DNA of 64,000 nt, taken from NCBI GenBank assembly GCA_002427735.1, contig DIYP01000011.1:153527-217526 (forward strand). Direction: 5' to 3'. Below the pieces are notes generated by a model. The model did not search any database, was not told the origin of the DNA, and saw only the letters and a list, made by a program, of their open reading frames with translations. Origin of the DNA: Flavobacteriales bacterium UBA6051. Lineage in GTDB: Bacteria > Bacteroidota > Bacteroidia > Flavobacteriales_D > Crocinitomicaceae. This document shows positions 32,513 to 42,500 of the stretch, piece after piece; within the stretch, counting starts at the first letter, position 1, and every line of letters starts with the position of its first letter. The translations under genes were made by a program, and so were the position numbers.

Positions 32513-32570
32513 CGAACCCGCGACCCCATGCGTGACAGGCATGTATTCTAACCAACTGAACTACCGGACC
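32494..32570 (-). tRNA. tRNA-Asp (anticodon GTC)
   Basis: Read on the minus strand, this has a 7-bp acceptor stem (GGTCCGG / CCGGACC), a D arm with TTCAGTTGGTTAGAA, the CTGTCAC anticodon loop with GTC, a GGGTTCGAGTCCC T arm, discriminator G and an encoded CCA. Discriminator and anticodon agree with aspartate. Confidence 0.97.
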
Positions 32571-32735
32571 AAGTTTCTCGCCTTTTGGCTGTGACAACAG
32601 TCACATTTAGAGAACTTGTTACTCGCTTTTCGTTCAAAGCGTGGGCAAATATAATCCAAATTTTCTTTTCTGTGCAAGTTGCGGTGAAAAAAAGTGGAAA
32701 AAAAATCTATCGAATAAATCGAAGTTCTTGAATAC

Positions 32736-32762
32736 AAAAAGAGCCAGTCTTGCAACTGGCTC
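32736..32762 (-). terminator. Terminator of the small T9SS protein gene
   Basis: GAGCCAGT (32741-32748) and ACTGGCTC (32755-32762) form a perfect 8-bp stem; on the minus strand it is followed by T5. Confidence 0.8.
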
Positions 32763-32782
32763 TTCTCTCGATAATTATATGA

Positions 32783-33523
32783 TTATTTCTTTACAAAACG
32801 GATAACTTTTCCGCTATCAATCTGAACGAAATAAATTCCATTTTCCAACTGGGAAATATTAATTTCTTCACTGTCGGATTTTATATCCGTGATCATTTTT
32901 ACAACTTGACCATTGATATTGGTAATTGTAATACTGCTTGCCGAAGGATTGATTCCATCTAATGTTAGACTTGTTTCAGCAGGGTTCGGATACAATGTGA
33001 ACTGATCTCCTCCTGTTTCGTCCAAACCGCTCGTGCAGCTTGAAGCAGGATCAATAACGATTGAGTACCAATCGATGACTTCGGATGTAGAGGCTGTTGG
33101 GATACCACCTACATACACATCCACGGTGATTGCAAGGTTGTGTGTACCCACGTCAGAAGCGTCAGGTGTTCCTTGAATAACAACACATCCTGCCTCTCCA
33201 CCAGCAAATGAGCATCCTCCAAGTGTAGATGAGCAAGCGTATGTCAAGTTGCCTGAAGCAGGAAGCCCTTGAAAATCAACAATTACAATGCTGTCGAAAG
33301 CAACAGTAGTAGGGAACCCAGGGATGAGTTCAACCAAAGTATCAACAGGAACAACGTTTGTAATGATTTCCTCATATGGCATACCTTCACAACCTGAGAC
33401 GAATCCAGTTGCGCTGTCAGGGTAAATACCTGGAGATGTGTATTGAGGATCTGGTGTACATTGTGCATTGGCTGCTGCAATATTTAAAAGCACTGCACAT
33501 GTTAATAGTAGAAGTTTCTTCAT
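32783..33523 (-). CDS. T9SS-secreted protein
   Basis: The 246-aa protein has a signal peptide (1-20, ending NAQ), a Cys-containing beta-rich region with no named domain, and a type A T9SS sorting domain (about 170-246: FTLYPNPAETSLTL ... ISQLENGIYFVQID ... VIRFVKK). It should cross the outer membrane through the gliding/T9SS machinery and be released or anchored. Eight or so Cys in the mature part suggest disulfides. It stands alone just outside the island's tRNA border. Confidence 0.85.
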   Translation of the reverse strand: MKKLLLLTCAVLLNIAAANAQCTPDPQYTSPGIYPDSATGFVSGCEGMPYEEIITNVVPVDTLVELIPGFPTTVAFDSIVIVDFQGLPASGNLTYACSSTLGGCSFAGGEAGCVVIQGTPDASDVGTHNLAITVDVYVGGIPTASTSEVIDWYSIVIDPASSCTSGLDETGGDQFTLYPNPAETSLTLDGINPSASSITITNINGQVVKMITDIKSDSEEINISQLENGIYFVQIDSGKVIRFVKK

Positions 33524-33757
33524 ATTGGTTAATTTAAAATGATTCTCGGCTAATTTACAACTTTTTAAGACGTCATTAATGCATGATTAACATGTAGTTG
33601 TAAGCATGCAACTGTGAGTTGTTCTCCGAAGACTAGATTTAATCTTCGTCAGATTGTCAGAATATTAAGTTCTGAGAGCTCCATATTTGAAGGACATTTC
33701 AAATGTAAATTAATGTAAATTTGGTTTTTTTGGGGTGCTTTTGAAACTTGATTCGTC

Positions 33758-33765
33758 TAGCTTTG
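33758..33765 (+). promoter_or_regulatory. Possible -7 box of the regulator gene
   Basis: TAGCTTTG fits TAnnTTTG, 21 nt upstream of the ATG at 33787. The nearest TTG (33741-33743) is closer than the usual spacing, so the call is weak. Confidence 0.3.
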
Positions 33766-33786
33766 TGATACCTCATATTTATTGTA

Positions 33787-34656
33787 ATGAAGTATCTATC
33801 CTATCTCATAGCTTTTTTGTTTATCTGGCTTAAAGCGACTGTCAGTTTTGCTAACGATGCTGGGCGGATTGAGTTATCCATGCGATTGATTGGTCATGAA
33901 CTGATGCTTTCGCTAGATGACAGTACCTCACGTGTGCTACCTGTTCAATTAATAGACGGTAGATACTGCATAAGTTTTGATAGGGAGTTTGGCTTTAGTC
34001 CCGATGACTTGGTTGAGATTGTGGATCGGACGATGCTAACGAACAAAGTTTCCGACGCTTATCGTGTTGAGGTTGAAAACTGTGATAGTAGTGATGTTGT
34101 TTATAGTTATCAGGTCGGTGGTAATATAGATTTGGATATGATGCCATGTTCGGTTCGCTTCGTTCCTGAAGGTTGTTACGTTGTTTATATTACATTGCTC
34201 TCAATAAATTCATCCAATCAAGCAAATGGGAGTGATGCAACAAATGATTCCCAAAGCGACCAAAGTTTCTCCGTTTATCTGTTCATTTTTGTTGGCTTGC
34301 TCGTTTTGTTATTGGCGATAAATCGAATTTTGAAAAAGAGACACAGCAATGATCCTAATGTAACGGCGATAGGGAATTATCTCTTTTATCAGCGCACAAT
34401 GGAGCTGGAACTCGCTGATGAGAAAATAGAGTTGACAAGCAAAGAGGCTGACTTACTTTTTTTACTGCATTCTTCAGTGAATGAAACACTCGAGCGAGAG
34501 ACGATTTTAAAGGCAGTTTGGGGAGATGAGGGTGATTATATTGGGCGAACATTGGATGTGTTTATATCCAAACTCCGTAAGAAGCTTGCAGAAGATTCCC
34601 GTATTCGCATTATCAATATACGAGGAGTAGGGTACAAGTTGGTGGTAGACGAATAA
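33787..34656 (+). CDS. Membrane-bound OmpR-type winged-helix regulator
   Basis: The 289-aa protein has a signal peptide (about 1-22), a periplasmic domain of about 135 aa with conserved-looking Cys, a transmembrane helix (about 159-178, SVYLFIFVGLLVLLLAINRI), and a C-terminal winged helix of the Trans_reg_C type (about 195-287) with LTSKEADLLFLL, ERETILKAVWG, YIGRTLDVFISKLRKKL and INIRGVGYKLVV. The order is reversed from ToxR/CadC proteins, where the DNA-binding domain is N-terminal. It could pass an envelope signal straight to DNA. It is convergent with the subtilase gene (6-bp gap). Target genes are not evident. Confidence 0.8.
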   Translation: MKYLSYLIAFLFIWLKATVSFANDAGRIELSMRLIGHELMLSLDDSTSRVLPVQLIDGRYCISFDREFGFSPDDLVEIVDRTMLTNKVSDAYRVEVENCDSSDVVYSYQVGGNIDLDMMPCSVRFVPEGCYVVYITLLSINSSNQANGSDATNDSQSDQSFSVYLFIFVGLLVLLLAINRILKKRHSNDPNVTAIGNYLFYQRTMELELADEKIELTSKEADLLFLLHSSVNETLERETILKAVWGDEGDYIGRTLDVFISKLRKKLAEDSRIRIINIRGVGYKLVVDE

Positions 34657-34662
34657 GCTCTA

Positions 34663-36294
34663 TTAAATTCTGGAGATCCGCTTTAAAATGATCATTTCTC
34701 CTTGTATGATTTTCACAAAGTACACCCCTTGAGAATAATTGGATAAGTTCACCTCTACTTGACTTGAACTTGTTTTGGTAGTGCTAAGAATTCTTCCAGA
34801 CTCGTCTATTAGCTCAATGGTTTTCTGTTCATTATTGTCTTGATCAAAAGAAATAATGGTGAATTGTTGTCCGGGATTTGGATAAATTCGAACATATAAT
34901 TCGTCGTTCGAGATGTTGCTCAACCCGCTGGTGCCAAACAAGAGTGCCTGATGTGCATTAATACGACCGTAACCATAGTAATTATCAAAACCTGCTAAGT
35001 CCTCACTGCTGTTTCCGACTTGGTCTTCAGCCGTGTTGCGAATAATTGTTCGTATTTCGTCTGGTGTTCGACCCGGATTTTGAGCTTTCAGTAACGTGCT
35101 TAAACCAGCAACTAGGGGCGTAGCCTGGGATGTTCCTCCCCAATAAGAATCATAGTTGGTATTGGAAGTGTGACTGAGTCCATAAATGTAATTTCCAGGG
35201 GCTACAACATCGATGTGTGATCCGAAACAACTTCCACTTGAAGCACTCCAAAAGAAAGGAGATGTTCGCTCGTCGTTAGGGTTGGTAGCTCCCACGGCAA
35301 TTGTATTTTGAAAGCCAGCAGGATAATAAGTCACATTGTTGTCTTCATTCATCATGCAAGCAACGATCGTAACGCCATTATTGTAGGCATAATTTACAGC
35401 ATCTTCAAGCGTCGTGGAGAAGCCGGAACCTCCAACCGACATGTTGAGGACATCAGCACCGTTATCCACGGCATAATAAATGGCATCTGCCCACCAAGAG
35501 TAGAAACCTGAGTTATTTTGATCTAATATTTTACAGGCCATGACTTGACAATTCCAATCAACTCCGGCATATCCAATAGAGTTGTTTCCATTGGCAGCCG
35601 AGATTCCCCCCACGTTCGTTCCGTGACCGTGATCGTCATTCGGATCGTTATCATTATTAGCGAAATCCCACCCGGCAGAATCATCAATATAGCCGTTGTT
35701 ATCATCATCACTTCCGTTTGGGGTGTCAGCACCATTGGTCCAAATTCTGCCAGCAAATTCAGGGTGATCCATTTTTAATCCTGAATCAAGAACGCCTAAA
35801 ACGATTGATTGATCACCTTGTTCGATATCCCATGCCAATTCCATGTCAATATCGGCATCAGCGGAAGCTGGTGAAAGAGAAAAAGTACCGTCGTTTAATA
35901 ATCCGTACTGTCTGGAAAAGTAGGTGTCGTTTGGGATGGTCTGTTGAATGCCACCCCCGTGTCCAATGTAGTTTGGTTCAACGTACCTGAATAGACCTGT
36001 TTCCGTGTATTGTGCTATCAGATTTGAAATGTCTTGTTGGTCTTGAAACTTCAGTAAGAAAGTATGTTTCGTGTGTCGATTACCCGTAAGAATAACACTT
36101 TCTAGATTGAATTGAAGATTGAGTTCATCGATGCGCTTTTGGTTAAACTCAAATTGTTCTAGTGCAGATTCAACATCAAAAATTATATCATCATTGAATT
36201 GTACAATGATTTGATCGTTTGCGAATTCAAGTTCTTGTGCACTGACTTGATAAGTGGTTGTCAAAGCCAATAAAATAGTTATGAAATTTCTCAT
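34663..36294 (-). CDS. T9SS subtilisin-like serine peptidase (S8)
   Basis: The 543-aa protein has a signal peptide (1-19), an N-terminal propeptide-like region (about 22-110, with IIVQFNDD and YVEPNYIGH), a subtilase catalytic domain with Asp160 (VLGVLDSG), His214 (HGHGTNVGG) and Ser389 (WGGTSQATPLVAGL), the oxyanion-hole Asn of MNEDNN near 317, and a type A T9SS sorting domain (about 465-543). It should be an extracellular protease. The catalytic triad is complete, so it is probably active after secretion. Confidence 0.95.
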   Translation of the reverse strand: MRNFITILLALTTTYQVSAQELEFANDQIIVQFNDDIIFDVESALEQFEFNQKRIDELNLQFNLESVILTGNRHTKHTFLLKFQDQQDISNLIAQYTETGLFRYVEPNYIGHGGGIQQTIPNDTYFSRQYGLLNDGTFSLSPASADADIDMELAWDIEQGDQSIVLGVLDSGLKMDHPEFAGRIWTNGADTPNGSDDDNNGYIDDSAGWDFANNDNDPNDDHGHGTNVGGISAANGNNSIGYAGVDWNCQVMACKILDQNNSGFYSWWADAIYYAVDNGADVLNMSVGGSGFSTTLEDAVNYAYNNGVTIVACMMNEDNNVTYYPAGFQNTIAVGATNPNDERTSPFFWSASSGSCFGSHIDVVAPGNYIYGLSHTSNTNYDSYWGGTSQATPLVAGLSTLLKAQNPGRTPDEIRTIIRNTAEDQVGNSSEDLAGFDNYYGYGRINAHQALLFGTSGLSNISNDELYVRIYPNPGQQFTIISFDQDNNEQKTIELIDESGRILSTTKTSSSQVEVNLSNYSQGVYFVKIIQGEMIILKRISRI

Positions 36295-36577
36295 TATCTC
36301 GGTAAATATTACGGTTAACCTTTATGGAAGAAATGTACTAAATATTATTTGAATTCAACCTGATTTGGACGCTATTGCGCCAATTGAAAAGTTTAACATT
36401 TAGTTGTTGCCTAAAACTTTTTATTCACAAGAGATTGTTTGTATATTGCGCGTGCTTAAATGCCTTACTACGAGAAAATTAACAAACTTTTCTTCTAAGT
36501 TGCTTACTGTCAGTGTCTTTTGAAAAAGTTTGTCTTGGTGTTGAGTCATTGAATTTATATTGATCAAATTAACTAAA

Positions 36578-39500
36578 ATGAGACTATTACTCGCTGTATT
36601 GTTGTCTGTTGTGACAACTTTTTCATTTGCTCAAAGCATCACAATTACAAGTCCTAATGGAGGAGAAATTCTTCAGGGATGTACCCCTTTCACCATCACT
36701 TGGACGGAAACTGGTACGAGTAATTTTTATGACATCGATTACTCTCCCAATGGAGGTGTTACATGGGTGTCTGTAGCGACTGCTGTGAACACAACTTCTG
36801 GAACTTATTCGTGGACAGTTCCAAACATTGCTTCGAATAACTTCATGATTCGTGTGATTGACAACAACGTACCGTCTACGAATGATCAGAGTGATGCAGT
36901 GTTTACTGTAGAGGCTCCGTTGTTATTGAATTCACCAAATGGAGGAGAGTATACTACTGCATTCAGTACGATGCCAATTGTTTTCAGTGCCAACAACACA
37001 TCGGATGATTATTTAATCGAGTACTCATTGGACAATGGGGCAACTTGGTCGACAATTGTCAATAACTCTACGATCACTACTGGTCTCTACAATTGGTCTG
37101 TACCGAATGTGAACTCAACAAATGCATTGATTCAGATTACAGATGTGAACAATTCATGTATGACAGATCAAAGTGATGCGGTCTTTACAATTGAGTCTTC
37201 TATTGATGTGACGCAACCAAACGGCGGCGAGGTTTGGCAGTCGAATATCAGACAGTTTCCGGGAGGATTAGAGCAAGACATTATCATCAATAATTCTTCA
37301 CAAGAATATGTCTATGAAGGCAACACCATTTTTGATCATGGTGGTGCATCAGGTAACTATCCTTCTGGTTCTGTAAATTATACAAAAACGTTAATGTCTG
37401 CTATTCCAGGTAAACCTGTCAGTCTTAACTTTACACAGTTTGATTTATATTACTATTCCTCAAGTCAACCGACACGTAACCACCACGTATATATCTATGA
37501 TGGGCCTTCTACAAATGATCCGTTAATCGGGGATTTTGTTCAGAATAATAATCCAGGAACAGTAACGTCGACGCATCCAACAGGGGCTTTAACGGTTCGT
37601 TGGACGACTTCTAGTTATGGTGGTTTCTCTGATTTAGGATTCCGTGCAGATGTTTCGATTATAGGTCTTTATGATCATCCTTATCAGGAAATAACTTGGG
37701 ATCGAGTAGGTACATCTAACATCTATAATATCGAGTACTCTATTGATAATGGCGTGGGTTGGAAGCCCATTATTAGTAACTATTCGAATCCAGGAAATAT
37801 CTATCGATGGCATGTCCCTAATGATCCAACAACACAAGCATTGGTAAGAGTTATAGACGCAGATAACGGAAATATCATTGATCAGAGTGATGCAACCTTT
37901 ACTATAGACCAGGCTGTACCACACTTATATTATCCGAATGGCGGCGAGAAGTTATTGGCTGGTTTGGCTTATGCAATTACCTGGGAAGAAGGTTTATTTG
38001 CCGGCTCTTCGGTTGTATTGGAATACTCAAACGATAATGGCGCTACCTGGAATCTTATTCACGGTGGAACGCCAAATGATGGTTCGTTCAGTTGGACCAT
38101 ACCTGACGATCCAAGTACACAAGTTTTGGTTCGGGCAAGTGAATTAGGAAACCTGTCCGTGAATGATGTTTCAGATGCGGTTTGTACCATTGCTCCTCGA
38201 GTTGAGATAACATCTCCAGTTGGGGGCGAAATGATTAATGGTTGTGAGACCCTTACCATTGAATGGTGTGCAGGTGGAACTTCTGGTGAGTACCGATTGG
38301 AATATTCAGAAGATGGCGGATCTACTTGGAATTTGATTGTTGACAATCATCCGCTTTCGGGAACAAATGTTTCATACGATTGGTTAATTGCTAACGTCAA
38401 CTCCTCACAATTGGTTTTACGTGTTTCTGACGCACAAACATTGGGATACAATGATGTAACTCCTGCTTTAACAGTGAGTACTACACAATATTTGGATTTA
38501 ACATCACCCAACGGTGGAGAGTCGTTAGTATTTGGAACAGTATTCCCAATTACCTATGTAGCTTCAGGTCCTGTAACGAATGTAGATTTAAGTTACTCAA
38601 CAGATAATGGGGCTACTTGGACCTTGTTAGCGAACAATACTTCAGGAGGCGTTTACAACTGGAACGTACCTAACTTATCAAGTAACACAGCTCTTATACG
38701 AGCTGTTGCAGATGGTAATACATGTATCTCTGATCAGAGTGCAGCAGTATTTGATATCGTAAGTGAGATTACGGTTGTAGTACCTAATGGGGGTGAGAAC
38801 TGGCAGAGTGTTATTCGTCAGTTCCCTAATGGAGTAGATCAGGATATCGAGATCGACAGTGATCGTATTGAGTACGTTTATACAGAGCAACGTTTGTATG
38901 ACCATGGCGGTCCAACGGGTAACTACTCTTCAGGAACAGTTGATTATGAGGTAACACTTCAACCAGCGATCTTGGATCACATGGTTCAGTTAGACTTCTC
39001 CGTATTTGATTTGTATTATTATTCTTCAAGTCAACCTTCTCGTAATCACCACTTATATATCTATGATGGACCATCTACGAGTGATCCATTGATCGGTGAT
39101 TATGTACAGAACAATAGTCCTGGTACTGTTACATCAACGCACCCAACAGGAGCATTGACTTTACGCTGGGTAACTTCTAACTATGGAGGTTTCTCTGATC
39201 AAGGATTCTTAGCGAACTTAACAACAGTTGATCCTTATACATTGGCTTACGAGACGATCGAATGGGATGTAACAGGAACGAGTGGTGTGTATGACTTGGA
39301 GTACTCAGTGAATAACGGAGCAAGCTGGATTCCAATTGTTTCGAGCTATACATCAGCTATAGGAGAGTACCGTTGGCATGTACCTAACAACCCAACGACA
39401 GATGCATTGTTTAGAGTAATTGATGCAGCGAATGGAAACATTTTGGATCAGAGTGATGCGACCTTTAATATTGACAAGGCAGATCCAAAGTTGTTTACAC

Positions 39501-42500
39501 CTAATGGAGGTGAGCAGTTATTGGCCGGTTTAGGTTACTCTGTTACTTGGGAACCAGGTTTGTTTGTAGTATCAACAGTTCAATTGGATTACTCTTTGGA
39601 TAATGGAGCAACGTGGAACGTTATCACAACAGGAACGAACAACGATGGCGCGCATACGTGGATCGTACCAGATGCACCAACGAATCAGGCTTTGGTTCGT
39701 GTAAGTGAGTTTGGTAACACAGCGGTGAATGACATCAGTGATGCGAACTTTGATATTCTTTCCTACATTACTTTAACCTCACCATTAGGAGGAGAGAGTG
39801 TGAATGGTTGTGAGACGTTGACGATTAACTGGTTGGCAGGTCAGACATCAGGCGAGTACTTATTGGAGTACAGTGAAGATGCTGGAACAACTTGGAATAC
39901 GATCGATGCTAACTACACTGCTTCAGGAACTAATTTATCATACAACTGGGTATTACCGAACTTATCATCGAACCAGTTTAGAGTTCGTGTAAGTGATGCA
40001 CAGTTTACTGCGAAAACGGACCAGACAATGGATATGACCATTGGTTCTACACAGTATGTACAATTGATGACACCGAATGGAGGTGATAACTTAGTGGCAT
40101 TCACATTGAATCCAGTTATATATGCTACGTCGGGACCTGTTTCAAACGTTAACTTGACATATTCGACGGATAATGGAGCAACATGGTCAACAATCGTAAA
40201 TAACACTTCTGGAGGAAGCTACAACTGGACAATTCCTAACATTAGTTCAAACACTGCTTTGGTTCGTGTTATGGATGCAAGCAATTCTTGTAACTACGAT
40301 ATTAGTGATGCACCAATCAATTTGATTAGTGAGATCGCAATTACTCAACCAAATGGCGGTGAAAATTGGAAGTCTAATATCCGTCAGTTCCCTAATGGAG
40401 TAGATCAGGATATCGAGATCGACAGTGATCGTATTGAGTACGTTTATACAGAGCAACGTTTGTTTGATCATGGCGGTCCAACGGGTAACTACTCTTCAGG
40501 AACAGTTGATTATGAGGTAACACTTCAACCAGCGATCTTGGATCACATGGTTCAGTTAGACTTCTCACAGTTTGATCTATATTTTTATTCATCAAGCCAA
40601 CCTACACGTAATCACCACTTATATATCTATGATGGACCTACTACGGATGACCAGTTGATAGGTGATTACATGCAGAACAATAACCCGGGAACAGTAACTT
40701 CAACGCACCCGACAGGAGCATTGACATTACGTTGGAGAACTTCGAACTACGGTGGCTTCTCCGATTTAGGATTCTTAGCGAACTTAACAACGGTTGATCC
40801 ATATTCTCATCCGTATAAGGAAATTACGTGGGATATTACAGGAACAAGTGGTATTTATGACTTGGAGTACTCTGTGAATAACGGAGCTAGCTGGATTCCA
40901 ATTATCTCGAACTACGCATCGGCTTCTGGAGAATACTGGTGGCACGTACCAAATAATCCAACGACTGAGGCACTTGTACGTGTGACGGATGCAGCGAATG
41001 GAAACATTTTGGATCAGAGTGATGCGACCTTTAATATTGATCAAGCAGATCCAAAACTATTCACACCAAACGGTGGAGAGGAATGGTTCTCGCAGGCTGG
41101 TTATGCCATTACCTGGGAGCCTGGATTGTTTGTTGAGTCTGCAATTAGAATCGAATATACATTGGATAATGGTCAATCCTGGAATCCGATTGTAAACGGT
41201 ACAAACAACGATGGAGCATATACTTGGGTTCCACCGATCTTTACGCAGTCTTATCCTGAATCTAAGATTAGAATCAGTGAGTTTACGTCTGGTATTTTTG
41301 ATGAATCAGATACGCTATTTACGCTATCTCCAGCAATTCAAATTTACTCTCCAAACGGATCTCCTGCAATCGATTCACTTAGAGGGTGTACAGAAACGAC
41401 AATTATCTACAAGGCAGGTGGAACAACTGAAAACTACTTAATGCAGTACTCTGCTGATGGCGGTTTGACTTGGGTAGATATAGAATCAAGTTACTTCTCT
41501 GATTCTCTTATCACGAACTATGACTGGGTAATTCCGAACTTGTACTCGGATGAATTCTTGATCAAAGTATCCGATGCAGGTGATTTAACGAAGTTTGATG
41601 TAACCGATTATCCGTATAACATTAGACAGCCAATTACAATCATTACACCGAATACAGCTGGTAACTTGTCCGTAGGCTCTACATACACCATAACTTGGGA
41701 AAGTGATGGGGCATCGAATTTCTACGATTTGTATTACTCCACTGATGCGGGTGCTTCTTGGACAACGATTGCGTTGAACCAAAACATTACAAACAACGAG
41801 TACGATTGGTTAATTCCAAACGATGTTTCTACTCAGGTACTGGTAAGAGTTGTTGATAATATTGATAACTGTAAAGAAGATGTTTCAGATAACTTAATGA
41901 GCATTATTGTCGGGAACTCTCCAATTGTCGTGACAAGTCCTAATGGCGGCGAGGATTGGGTAGCTTGTGGCGATAGCTTGATTACATGGACATCGATTGG
42001 TACTTCAGGCTTCTTCGATATTGAATACTCAGTTAACGGTGGAGCTACTTGGACATCGATTGTGACGAACTATGCAACTGCTACAAATGAATACTTGTGG
42101 AGTTTGCCGGCGGTAAATGAGAATCAAGTGCTGATTAGAGTTACGGATGCGAATGACTTGACACGTACGGATATGAGTGACGGGTTCTTCAGCTTGATCC
42201 CTGTTGTTCCGGCAAATATTACTGCAAGCGGACCATTGACATTCTGTAACGGAAGCACGGTAACGTTGACATCATCAAGTCCTACAGGTAACCTGTGGTC
42301 ACCAAATGGTGAGACAACGCAGTCTATTGTGGTTTCTACAACTGGAACATATAGTGTTCAGGTGACTTCTGGAGGTTGTTCGGCAACTTCATCAGATGTA
42401 GATGTCGTGGTGAATCCAATTCCGAACACGCCAATTACTGGAGGTGATTCGCAAGTAGCGGTCGGTGCGACAATTAACTTAACTGCATCTACAATCGCTG

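Noticed and set aside
38678..41044. Antisense open frames with near-identical sequences
   Set aside because: They mirror the repeated modules of the giant gene and reflect codon usage on the other strand.
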